From the NCBI GenBank assembly GCA_937901285.1, contig CALCHI010000057.1, forward strand, positions 1 to 21,894: a stretch of 21,894 nt of DNA, given 5' to 3'. Positions 14,638 through 21,894 of the stretch are shown here, piece by piece (position 1 is the first letter of the stretch; every line of letters starts with the position of its first letter). Position numbers and translations under genes: made by a program. The notes under the pieces are model-generated. The model had not been told where the DNA came from and made no database searches. It was given only the letters and a program-made list of their open reading frames with translations. This DNA comes from UBA8437 sp003445035. GTDB lineage: Bacteria; Planctomycetota; Planctomycetia; Planctomycetales; Planctomycetaceae.

Positions 14638-15932
14638 CAGGCCAACACCTCCTGGATCACCGACGAGGCGGGATCGCCGATGGGATTGTCTCGTCCACCG
14701 ACCTGGTGATTCCCTTTTGCATCGAGTCCCATTGCGGCCAGGATCGTGTGGAACAGGTCTCCCGCATCAACAGCCCCGTCGATCACCTCGGTCCCCAGTT
14801 CGTTGGTCTTCCCCAGCACCACTCCGGGCTTGATCCCGCATCCGGCAAATGCCATTGACCAGGCGTCCCCCCAGTGGTCACGGCCACCGTAGTAGTTGAT
14901 CCGGGGCGTACGGCCCATCTCGCCCATGATCACCACCAGGGTCTCTTCCAGCAGCCCGCGATCACGAAAATCGTCCATCAGGGTCACGAACGTCCTGTCA
15001 AACTCCAGGCAGCGCTGCCGCTGCCAGTGAAAGTTCTCGAAATGTGCGTCCCAGTCATGGTGAGCCACCTTCACACAGTGGACACCCGCCTCCAGCAATC
15101 TCCGGGCCAGCAGGCAGTTGCGGCCGAAATGGTGATCTCCGTATCTCGCACGATCCGCAGCCGATTCCTGTTCGAGATCAAAGACCTCCCGTCGCTTCAT
15201 CAGCGCATCGGCCTTCTGGTAACTCTCGGTGTAAGACTGGATTGATCGGGGCGACCGACGTTCGAGGAACCGCTGGTTGGTCAGACGACGGATCCGTTCC
15301 CGGGTCGTCACCGCGGCCACGTCAATCGAGTCGGGGCGCCGGATATTGGCCGGGGGCTTGCCATCGATGATCATGACTCCCTCGTAACGAGGCCCCAGGA
15401 ACCCGGCATCACCGACATCGGTGTAAGCCTGAGGATTGTGTCGTCGCATCGTCACGTAACCGGGCAGTTCGTCTCCGGGACGCTCCATCAGCTGGGCCAT
15501 CACCGAACCGAGCACCGGATATCCCGGCACCTTGCGTCCCGACTGCAACAGGTAGTGCCCGCGAAAATGACTGGTCTCACCGGTGTTGACACTGCGAATC
15601 ACCGCCAGCCGATCAAGAATCCTGGCGGTGTGAGGCAGCAATTCCCCGACCTGGATCCCGGGAATCGATGTGGCAATCGGACGAAACGGGCCGCCGTATT
15701 TCGAGTCGGGCTTGGGATCGAAGGTCTCCAGTTGGCTGGCCCCGCCGGAGAGAAACAGCAGCAGCAGTTTTCGCGGAGGCTTCGGAGCATCAGCCGCCAA
15801 AACGGATTGCCCAGCGACGGCAGCACTCACCGCCCCGCCGAGCGTACTCCGCAACAGGCCACGGCGAGACATGTGCGCGAGCCGATCGTGACCGGCGGAT
15901 TCACTTCGCACTGGTTGCTGCTGTTCCGGCAA
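14637..15932 (-). CDS. DUF1501 family Tat-exported protein, middle gene of a three-gene operon
   Basis: 431 residues from a TTG start at 15932, supported by GGGGAG (15939-15944) with a 6-base spacer; an internal ATG at residue 21 lies just before the Tat motif SRRGLLRS (22-29). The leader continues through a hydrophobic stretch to VLAADAP. The core has LLFLSGGASQLETFDPKP, GEMGRTP (337-343, methionine for the usual phenylalanine) and GRDHWG (350-355). It starts 16 bases after the DUF1549/DUF1553 gene and ends in a TGATG overlap with the WD40 gene, so the three are almost certainly one transcript. Fold-based relation to alkaline phosphatases and sulfatases; activity unknown. Confidence 0.93.
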   Translation of the reverse strand: MPEQQQPVRSESAGHDRLAHMSRRGLLRSTLGGAVSAAVAGQSVLAADAPKPPRKLLLLFLSGGASQLETFDPKPDSKYGGPFRPIATSIPGIQVGELLPHTARILDRLAVIRSVNTGETSHFRGHYLLQSGRKVPGYPVLGSVMAQLMERPGDELPGYVTMRRHNPQAYTDVGDAGFLGPRYEGVMIIDGKPPANIRRPDSIDVAAVTTRERIRRLTNQRFLERRSPRSIQSYTESYQKADALMKRREVFDLEQESAADRARYGDHHFGRNCLLARRLLEAGVHCVKVAHHDWDAHFENFHWQRQRCLEFDRTFVTLMDDFRDRGLLEETLVVIMGEMGRTPRINYYGGRDHWGDAWSMAFAGCGIKPGVVLGKTNELGTEVIDGAVDAGDLFHTILAAMGLDAKGNHQVGGRDNPIGDPASSVIQEVLA

Positions 15933-15938
15933 GTCAAA

Positions 15939-15944
15939 CTCCCC
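15939..15944 (-). promoter_or_regulatory. Shine-Dalgarno GGGGAG fixing a TTG start
   Basis: On the minus strand GGGGAG stands 6 bases upstream of TTG (15932-15930), which decides the start of the DUF1501 gene against the internal ATG at residue 21. Confidence 0.6.
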
Positions 15945-15948
15945 GCGA

Positions 15949-17721
15949 TTAGTGATTCAGACGAAATTCCGCCGAGACCAGCAATCCCCAGGTGATCCGT
16001 CGAATCACCTGGCGACGCTGATCCCGATTCTCAGAACCTTCCAGCAGACGTGTCACCTCCCGACGCTCTTCGTCCGCCGGAGGACGGGAGAGGATCGCGA
16101 GATACAACCGGGATGCCAGCTCGTCGGGTTTGTCCGCGAGTTTTGTCAGCCGATCCAGAAGCTGGAAGTCCCTGGTGAACTTGACCATCTGTTCGCTGTT
16201 GAGCAGGAACAGCGCCTGGTCCACTGACGGCTGAAATCCGTTGTCGGGCTGACCGGGCAATCGTGAAAAGACGGTGAACAGGCCGGCGAGTTCACCGGCG
16301 AGTTCCCGGTAAGCCTGCCTGTGAGCCTGCCAGTTCCGATCATCCAGTCCGAGTTGGGCATCGCCGGTCTTCTTCGTGTTGGTCTCCTCGGCCTTTCCCG
16401 GTGTTTTCCCGGTCTTCTTGTCGGCCGCCTCGCGCAACTTCCTGTCGAACCGCTCAATTCGGGAAGGCAACCGCCCTGTGACCTGCAACACGCTCCACCC
16501 CAACTGCTCCGGCGTCAACGGACGCAACGCCGCCACCGCGAACTCCGAAGGCCCGGGGGGACGTTTCTGGTCAGCCCCGACCGGCAACCGGCTGGAACGC
16601 TGGTAAGCCCGCGTCAGGGCGATTTCCCGCAACAGACCGCGAATGTCGTAACCGGTCTGTTCGAACCTCTGGGCCAATCGCTTGAGCAACTCGGGATGTG
16701 ACGGGGGATTGTCGGGATGATGCATGTCCAGGGGATGGACCAGGCCACGACCGAGCATCAGGGCCCAGAGCCGATTGGCGATGTTCCTGGAAAAACCGGT
16801 TGTCTGCTTGCGAGGCAGTCGCTGTGCCAACTGCAGGCGGCGGCTGTAAATCGGAATCCCCATCTGGTCCTTCTCCGGCTTGACCGAGTACTCCTTCCCC
16901 TTGTCCAGGGGCGGATCGGCGATCATCTCGCCACCGGGCAACCGGGGATTGGTCTCGCCCATCTCTCCACTGAATGCCGATGTGAACGACACGTCACCGG
17001 CCGCCTTTTCGGTGACGAAGTTGAGCTTCTTCTTGTCGTCACGGAAGTGCTTCAAACGGCTGACGAACGCGTACAGGCCGTAGTAATCCGCCTGGCGGTA
17101 GGTCTTGATCCGCGGGTCATCATGGCACTGAGCGCACTGCAGATCCTTGCCCAGGAACAGGCGACCGATGTCGCGAGCGAGCAGGTGAGGCTCGACGTCT
17201 CGTACAAGGTAGAATCTCGCGGCAGCGGCCTCCGTGTCACTCGTCCCGTCGCTCTGCAGCATGGCCGCTGACAGGCGATCCCACGACACGTTTCCGCGAA
17301 ACGCGGTGGCCAGCCAGTCCTGCCATTCGGCAGGCTTGAAGTCGTAGGACTTGATCGTGGCCACTCGTCGTTCGACCAGCATCGCGTCAAACACCCGAGA
17401 CATCTGCAACGAAAATGTCGGAGCCGCCAGCAGCCGATCGATCAGCCGCTCGCGTTTTCCTTCGGCAGAATCACCGAAAAATTCGTCGGCCCGTGCGGCA
17501 GTGGGCACCACGCCCGCCAGGTCCAGGCACACGCGTCTCAGGAACTCCGCATCATCGGCCACCCCGGCCGGCTGCACACCGTCGCGGCGGTGAGCCGCAT
17601 CAATGATCCGATCGATCTGTTCAGGAAACGGCATCCCGGCCTGGCCGACATGCGGAACCACGCCGACCAGCAACAGGACGACCACCAGCCCACGGCACTT
17701 TTGTGATGTCGATGGCACCAA
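15949..17721 (-). CDS. DUF1549 and DUF1553 domain protein with CxxCH motif, first gene of a three-gene operon
   Basis: 590 residues from TTG at 17721 (GTG at 17718 is equally possible), chosen because GGAGG at 17730-17734 lies 8 bases upstream. A signal peptide follows (GLVVVLLLVGVVPHVGQA). DUF1549 covers about residues 30-225, with FLRRVCLDLAGVVPTAARADEF, KRERLIDRLLAAP and the heme-type LQCAQCHDDPR (C196, C199, H200). DUF1553 covers about 290-590, with NIANRLWALMLGRGLVHPLDMHH and a final LLVSAEFRLNH. A lysine/threonine-rich low-complexity linker lies at about 433-455. No N-terminal PSCyt1 domain. It leads the operon with DUF1501 and WD40 genes and diverges from the DUF1592-type operon with 161 bases between starts. 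Confidence 0.92.
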   Translation of the reverse strand: MVPSTSQKCRGLVVVLLLVGVVPHVGQAGMPFPEQIDRIIDAAHRRDGVQPAGVADDAEFLRRVCLDLAGVVPTAARADEFFGDSAEGKRERLIDRLLAAPTFSLQMSRVFDAMLVERRVATIKSYDFKPAEWQDWLATAFRGNVSWDRLSAAMLQSDGTSDTEAAAARFYLVRDVEPHLLARDIGRLFLGKDLQCAQCHDDPRIKTYRQADYYGLYAFVSRLKHFRDDKKKLNFVTEKAAGDVSFTSAFSGEMGETNPRLPGGEMIADPPLDKGKEYSVKPEKDQMGIPIYSRRLQLAQRLPRKQTTGFSRNIANRLWALMLGRGLVHPLDMHHPDNPPSHPELLKRLAQRFEQTGYDIRGLLREIALTRAYQRSSRLPVGADQKRPPGPSEFAVAALRPLTPEQLGWSVLQVTGRLPSRIERFDRKLREAADKKTGKTPGKAEETNTKKTGDAQLGLDDRNWQAHRQAYRELAGELAGLFTVFSRLPGQPDNGFQPSVDQALFLLNSEQMVKFTRDFQLLDRLTKLADKPDELASRLYLAILSRPPADEERREVTRLLEGSENRDQRRQVIRRITWGLLVSAEFRLNH

Positions 17722-17729
17722 GCTCGAAA

Positions 17730-17734
17730 CCTCC
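17730..17734 (-). promoter_or_regulatory. Shine-Dalgarno GGAGG for a TTG or GTG start
   Basis: GGAGG on the minus strand is 8 bases from TTG (17721) and 11 from GTG (17718). There is no ATG nearby in frame, so this site supports a non-ATG start for the DUF1549/DUF1553 gene. Confidence 0.6.
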
Positions 17735-17816
17735 AGGACCTGCCGCTCCCCCCATCGTACGTCCGGAGCGTGGTCGGGTCGACGGGAGTGCCAGTCATGG
17801 AACCGGCCCGCAGCGA

Positions 17817-17846
17817 TTGGTCGCCGACGAATTCGACCGATACAAT
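17817..17846 (+). promoter_or_regulatory. Candidate promoter of the DUF1592/DUF1552 operon
   Basis: TTGGTC (17817-17822) and TACAAT (17841-17846) are separated by 18 bases; the -10 matches the sigma-70 consensus at five of six bases, the -35 only in TTG. The predicted transcript would start about 30 bases before the ATG at 17883. No other good match was seen in this divergent intergenic region. Confidence 0.4.
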
Positions 17847-17882
17847 CGACTGGCCGACGCCGAATTCCGGAATGAGTCCCCG

Positions 17883-19847
17883 ATGTTCACTCGCCTCGTT
17901 CTCTTCTCAATCTGCCTGCTTGGAATGAGTCCCAGGCTATCGGCCCAGGAGAAACAACCGCCGCCCGCATCCAACCCTCTGCGGGTCACTGACGCCGATC
18001 TCCGGCAGGCAAGGTCTCTGCAGGCCAACCGGGACATCCTGCCAATCCTGCGACGGTACTGCACCGGGTGCCATGGCCCGGAAACCAGCGAGGGCGGCCT
18101 GCAGTTGGAAACCGCACTGCGCCGCAAACCCCTGGTTCGGGACCGGGGCACCTGGAAAAACATCGCGTTCCTGGTGGGGCACCGTTTCATGCCGCCCGAG
18201 GACGAAGAACAACCCGACGAAAACACGCGACGTCGCCTGGTCGCCTGGATCCGTGTCCAGATTGACGAATTCGACTACTCGACGATCAACAATCCCGGTG
18301 ACGTGCCGATCCGCAGGCTGACCCACCACGAGTACGACAACACGGTGCGGGACCTGTTCGGTGTCGACGTCCGGCCGGCCACGCGGTTCCCTTCGGAACT
18401 CAGCGGCACCAGTGGGTTCGACAACAGCGCCAACACGTTGTTCCTGCAGCCGATCCTGATGGAGCGTTACCTGGGTGCCGCCGAGAAGGTCATCCACGGG
18501 GCCCTGCCGCTCAAACCACGGACCGAGGCTCAACGAAAGGCCGTGGCGAAAATCCTGTTCGTCCGTCCCGGAGGAGACGTCAGTGACCACCAGGCCGCCT
18601 CCCGCGTTCTCGACCGGTTCCTGCCCCGGGCCTTCCGTCGTCCGGTGCCCGAGTCGACCCGCGAGCGTTACGTCGCCGCCGTCCTGGCACGACGACGGTC
18701 CGGATCCGGCTTCGACCGGGCGATCCGCGAGATCCTGCAGGCGGCCCTGGTCTCACCATCATTCCTGATGAAGGCCGAGACACCGCTGACCGGCGACGGC
18801 CCGACCGCCATCAGCGATCACGACCTCGCCTCACGGCTCTCGTACTTCCTCTGGGCCACGATGCCCGACGAACGTCTCACGCGGCTCGCCGACCAGGATA
18901 CGCTCGACCAACCCGATATTCTCGATGCCGAAATCACCCGCATGCTGGCCGACCCCCGCGCCGAAACACTCGGAACCCGGTTCGCCGGCCAATGGCTGGG
19001 ATCGGTGCACCTGGGCACTCGCATCCGCGCCGACCCGATCGACAATCCCTGGTGCACCGAAACCCTGATGGCGGCGATGCGAGCCGAGACGGCGATGTTC
19101 TTCGTGTCGCTGGTCCGGGACAACCAGCCCATCTCACGACTGATCGACGCTCGCTACACGTTCCTCAACCAGGAACTGGCAAAGTTCTACCGTATCGGGA
19201 ACGTGAAGGGCTCGAAGATGCGTCGGGTCGAGTTGAAGACCGAACAACGGGGTGGACTGATCGGACAGGCCAGCCTGTTGACGGTGACATCGTTTCCCGG
19301 CCGGACCAGCCCGATCAATCGTGGCCGCTGGATCCTGGCCGATCTGCTCGGAACGCCCCCGCCACCGCCACCACCGGGGGCCAGCGAACTGTCCGAAGAG
19401 TTGGCCGAGAGATCCCGACTCTCCAGACGACAGAAACTGGAGCTGCACCGAAAAGACCGTCGCTGTGCCGCGTGTCACGACGCCATCGACCCGCTGGGCC
19501 TCAGCCTCGAGAATTACGACTGGTTCGGTCGCTGGCGAACCCGACGACGCCGACGCACCGTCGACGCATCGGCCTCGCTGCCGGAAGGCCACAAGTTCAG
19601 CGGCCCGGCCGGACTCCGCAAGATCCTGCTGGCCAGGCGGCACGACCAACTGGTCAACCAGGTCATCGGCAAGATGCTCACCTACGCCCTGGGACGACAA
19701 CTGGAGTACTATGACGAAACAGCGGTGCAGGCGATCCGAAAGACCGTGGCAGCCGATGGGTTCCGTTTTGGAACATTGATCCGGGCCATCACCCGCAGTT
19801 ACCCTTTCCGCAACCGGCAGCGGCAACCAGACCGGCCCTCCCCATGA
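17883..19847 (+). CDS. Multi-domain cytochrome-like protein (DUF1587, DUF1595, DUF1592, DUF1588, DUF1585)
   Basis: 654 residues from ATG 17883; the frame is open back to 17703, but a signal peptide (MFTRLVLFSICLLGMSPRLSAQ) begins at 17883. Domains in order: a heme-type segment with CTGCH (60-64), DUF1587 about 143-205 (RRLTHHEYDNTVRDLFG), DUF1595 about 235-298 (FLPRAFRRPVP), DUF1592 about 308-438 (LASRLSYFLWATMPD to FLNQELAKFY), DUF1588 about 455-552 (GGLIGQASLLT...SPINRGRWI, a second CAACH at 528-532 and DPLGLSLENYD), and DUF1585 about 566-642. This is the standard planctomycete arrangement. A run of seven prolines (492-498) follows LLGT. Its stop overlaps the DUF1552 start (ATGA), so the two are translationally coupled. 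An exported redox or substrate-binding role is inferred only. Confidence 0.93.
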   Translation: MFTRLVLFSICLLGMSPRLSAQEKQPPPASNPLRVTDADLRQARSLQANRDILPILRRYCTGCHGPETSEGGLQLETALRRKPLVRDRGTWKNIAFLVGHRFMPPEDEEQPDENTRRRLVAWIRVQIDEFDYSTINNPGDVPIRRLTHHEYDNTVRDLFGVDVRPATRFPSELSGTSGFDNSANTLFLQPILMERYLGAAEKVIHGALPLKPRTEAQRKAVAKILFVRPGGDVSDHQAASRVLDRFLPRAFRRPVPESTRERYVAAVLARRRSGSGFDRAIREILQAALVSPSFLMKAETPLTGDGPTAISDHDLASRLSYFLWATMPDERLTRLADQDTLDQPDILDAEITRMLADPRAETLGTRFAGQWLGSVHLGTRIRADPIDNPWCTETLMAAMRAETAMFFVSLVRDNQPISRLIDARYTFLNQELAKFYRIGNVKGSKMRRVELKTEQRGGLIGQASLLTVTSFPGRTSPINRGRWILADLLGTPPPPPPPGASELSEELAERSRLSRRQKLELHRKDRRCAACHDAIDPLGLSLENYDWFGRWRTRRRRRTVDASASLPEGHKFSGPAGLRKILLARRHDQLVNQVIGKMLTYALGRQLEYYDETAVQAIRKTVAADGFRFGTLIRAITRSYPFRNRQRQPDRPSP

Positions 19848-21199
19848 CACACCGTTTTGCCATCTCCCGCCGCAGCATGCTCCGGGGTTCCGGTGCCGCC
19901 ATCGCCCTGCCGTTGCTGGACGTGATGAGCCCTCACACCGAAGCGGCCGAGACGGCCGAGACGGCCGACACCGAATCGGGCTCACCACGACGTCTGGCCT
20001 ACCTGTATTTCCCCAACGGGGTGGCCAACGGGGCCTGGGATCCGCAGGAAGTTGCTCCCGGCGGAACGATCGGTTCGCTCAACCGCTGGATGGAGCCACT
20101 GAAGCCCTTCCAGCAGCAACTGGTCGTGATCCGCAACATGTGGACACCCGAAGGCAACGGCCACGGGGCCGGAACCGCGACCTGGTTGACCGCCGGAGAC
20201 TACAACGGACGCCGGATCGATGCCGGAGGAGTCTCGGCCGACCAACTGGCCGCGAGAACCATCGGACAGAAGACGCTGCTGCCGTCGCTGGAACTGTCGC
20301 TGAGAGGGGAAGGCTTCTTCAGCAACAGCCTGGTCCGCAACACGCTCTCGTGGACCTCTCCGAAAACGCCGGCCCCTCGCGACATCGAACCCCGGGTGAT
20401 CTTCGACCGCATGTTCCGTCGCGGCCCGGCATCAACGTCCGAGCGATCGGTGCTCGACCTGGTCCGCGAGGACGCCCGTTCTCTGAAACGCCGGGGCAGC
20501 TTTGCCGACAGACGCAAACTGGACGAGTATCTCGAGTCGATCCGCAGCATCGAGCGAAAGCTGGCGTTTGCCGATCGCCAGGCCGACCGCTCACAGGCCC
20601 TCAAGCGGCAACTTGTCCGGCCCGGACCGGGAATCCCCGATTCGCACCGCGAGTACGTCCGGGTGATGTTCGAGATGATCGTGCTGGCCTTCTGGGCCGA
20701 CGCCACCCGCGTTTCGACGTTCATGCTCGATCACGGCCAGAGCAACCGCTACTTCAACTTCCTGGACGGGGTCAAAGGCACATGGCATGCCCTGTCACAC
20801 TGGAAGGACTACGACGGCAAAACCGAGGACGACGACGGAACGACGTCGTGGAAATCGGCCGACGAAAAGAAGCGGATGTACAACCTGGTCACCCGCTGGC
20901 ATCACGAACAACTGGCCTGGTTCCTCGGGCGACTGAAATCGATCACCGAGGGCGAGCGGACCCTGCTGGACAATTCGATGATCGTCTACGGTTCGAGCAT
21001 CGCCGACGGTCACGCGCATGCCGAAGAGAACCTGCCGCTGCTGGTGGCCGGTGGTGGCGGGGGAACGATCCGCGGCGGGCGACTGTTGAAACCTCGACGC
21101 GAGATGTCGATGTCACGGCTGCACCTGGCGTTGCTGCAGCGAGCCGGTGTCCCGATCAAGCGGTTCGGAGAAGCCGAACGGCCGGCCGAACTCACCTGA
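19844..21199 (+). CDS. DUF1552 family Tat-exported protein
   Basis: 451 residues. The Tat leader contains SRRSMLRG (8-15), followed by GSGAAIALPLLD. The family core begins LAYLYFPNGVANGAWDP (51-67) and ends with DNSMIVYGSSIADGHAH and LPLLVAGGGGG (about 376-408), typical of DUF1552, which is paired with DUF1592-type proteins throughout planctomycetes. The ATG lies within the ATGA overlap with the upstream gene and has no Shine-Dalgarno of its own, so translation relies on coupling. A small AET repeat separates leader and core (residues about 35-43). Function unknown. Confidence 0.93.
   Translation: MTHRFAISRRSMLRGSGAAIALPLLDVMSPHTEAAETAETADTESGSPRRLAYLYFPNGVANGAWDPQEVAPGGTIGSLNRWMEPLKPFQQQLVVIRNMWTPEGNGHGAGTATWLTAGDYNGRRIDAGGVSADQLAARTIGQKTLLPSLELSLRGEGFFSNSLVRNTLSWTSPKTPAPRDIEPRVIFDRMFRRGPASTSERSVLDLVREDARSLKRRGSFADRRKLDEYLESIRSIERKLAFADRQADRSQALKRQLVRPGPGIPDSHREYVRVMFEMIVLAFWADATRVSTFMLDHGQSNRYFNFLDGVKGTWHALSHWKDYDGKTEDDDGTTSWKSADEKKRMYNLVTRWHHEQLAWFLGRLKSITEGERTLLDNSMIVYGSSIADGHAHAEENLPLLVAGGGGGTIRGGRLLKPRREMSMSRLHLALLQRAGVPIKRFGEAERPAELT
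19945..19971 (+). repeat. Three tandem copies of a 9-base unit (GGCCGAGAC) inside the DUF1552 gene
   Basis: Copies at 19945-19953, 19954-19962 and 19963-19971 (the third has one change, GGCCGACAC). They encode an alanine/glutamate/threonine linker just after the Tat leader. The unit length keeps the frame, so copy number could change without breaking the gene. Confidence 0.7.
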
Positions 21200-21223
21200 G
21201 CCGACTCCGACCCCGCCATCGCG

Positions 21224-21894
21224 TCACTGGGCCAGCAGGTACGCCAGCAGGTCCCGGAGTTCCCTGGGCGTCTTGACCAGCCCGGCAGGCATCGCCGAGA
21301 CGTTCTGCGTCTTCCGTTCCTCGATCTCCCCCCTGGAGATCTCGACCCGCTTCGCTTCCGGAGTCAGCACGGTGACCACCTGGCCGGTCTCACCCACGAC
21401 CAGCCCGGTCACGACCTTCCCCTTGCTGGTGACAATGACCGTCGAGCGAAAGACCGGAGAGATCCGGCGATTGGGCAGCAGGACGCTCTCGACCAGGTAC
21501 GGCACGGTGAACCTCTTGCCGGCTCCGGTCAGGCTGGGAGCTCCGGGAACGGCGGCCAGCCCCTTCGCGGCATGACACTTGGCACATCCGATCCCCGAAG
21601 TGGCGAACAGTTTCTTTCCCCGCACCTTGTCCCCGCGGGCCACCTCAGTCGCCCAGTCGACATCCAGAAAGGCCGCGGCGACCTTCTGCTTGCCTCCCTT
21701 GGCCGCCTCCTTCAATCTCGCCGCCAATCCACCGGCATCCAGCGGCTCGGGCAAAGTCACCTGCACCGACCCGCCCAGTGACCGGTAGTGCAGGTACAGG
21801 CAGTGTTCCCCCACGACATTGCGGACCCGGAACAGCACATCGTTGCTGCCGGGCTCCAGTTCGGCAAAGAGCACGTCCTGCAACGGAAGACCAC
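21224..21894 (-). CDS. PVC-type heme-binding CxxCH protein, C-terminal part (cut by right window edge)
   Basis: The frame runs off the right edge, so only about 222 C-terminal residues are visible; the TTG at 21883 is not a credible start. A C-terminal cytochrome c domain is evident: RGKKLFATSGIGCAKCHAAKG holds the heme motif C-x-x-C-H (bases about 21574-21586), then APSLTGAGKRFT, LLPNRRISPVF and a VSAMPAGLV segment whose methionine is the likely distal heme ligand, ending RELRDLLAYLLAQ. This is the C-terminal heme domain of the large planctomycete/verrucomicrobial proteins that often carry an N-terminal membrane-bound dehydrogenase or propeller domain, which would lie beyond the window. It converges on the DUF1552 gene with 24 bases between. 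Confidence 0.88.
   Translation of the reverse strand, partial: GLPLQDVLFAELEPGSNDVLFRVRNVVGEHCLYLHYRSLGGSVQVTLPEPLDAGGLAARLKEAAKGGKQKVAAAFLDVDWATEVARGDKVRGKKLFATSGIGCAKCHAAKGLAAVPGAPSLTGAGKRFTVPYLVESVLLPNRRISPVFRSTVIVTSKGKVVTGLVVGETGQVVTVLTPEAKRVEISRGEIEERKTQNVSAMPAGLVKTPRELRDLLAYLLAQ

Noticed and set aside
17703..17882. Upstream extension of the DUF1592-type gene
   Set aside because: A proper signal peptide begins at the ATG at 17883; the extension runs into the divergent gene's start region.
1..21894. Search for tRNA, rRNA, CRISPR arrays, insertion sequences, phage or defence genes
   Set aside because: Nothing with the required repeats, cloverleaf features or protein motifs was seen.

Overview
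The window looks like a high-GC planctomycete chromosome (phylum Planctomycetota, probably Planctomycetia). The evidence is the density of families that are greatly expanded there: six DUF1501 proteins with Tat-type leaders (one cut by the left edge), two DUF1549/DUF1553 proteins, one multi-domain DUF1587-to-DUF1585 protein paired with a DUF1552 protein, and a PVC-type CxxCH heme-domain protein cut by the right edge. I see no tRNA, rRNA, CRISPR array, transposase or phage gene, and no gene-free stretch longer than about 300 bases.

Layout. 1-2108: two tandem DUF1501 genes on +. 2286-2854: a small basic/acidic protein, an intrinsic-terminator-like hairpin, then a cold-shock protein. 2902-3909: a Gfo/Idh/MocA oxidoreductase on -. 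4146-5519: a solitary DUF1501 gene on +, converging on a - strand pair (8980 to 5526) of a DUF1549/DUF1553 protein and its DUF1501 partner. 9232-10680: another solitary DUF1501 gene, converging on a Tat-exported protein of unknown function (11552 to 10701). 11716-12288: a secreted glutathione peroxidase whose catalytic codon is TGA, almost certainly selenocysteine, followed by a GC-rich terminator. 12394-13482: an M19 membrane-dipeptidase-type enzyme. 17721 to 13507: a - strand operon of DUF1549/DUF1553, DUF1501 and a WD40 protein. 17883-21199: a divergent + strand operon of the DUF1592-type protein and DUF1552. 21224 to the right edge: the heme-domain protein on -.

How the genes fit together. 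The DUF1549/1553 plus DUF1501 and DUF1592-type plus DUF1552 pairs are the standard planctomycete pairings. Each joins an exported protein with heme-type CxxCH motifs to a Tat-exported partner, which for DUF1501 resembles the alkaline phosphatase/sulfatase fold. Their biochemical role is not established. The most informative unusual features are the selenocysteine glutathione peroxidase with a SECIS-like hairpin just after the UGA, and the small-protein/cold-shock locus. That locus combines a possible AUC start codon behind an ideal Shine-Dalgarno with a terminator-like hairpin that ends only 21 bases before the csp start codon, which suggests control by attenuation/antitermination.
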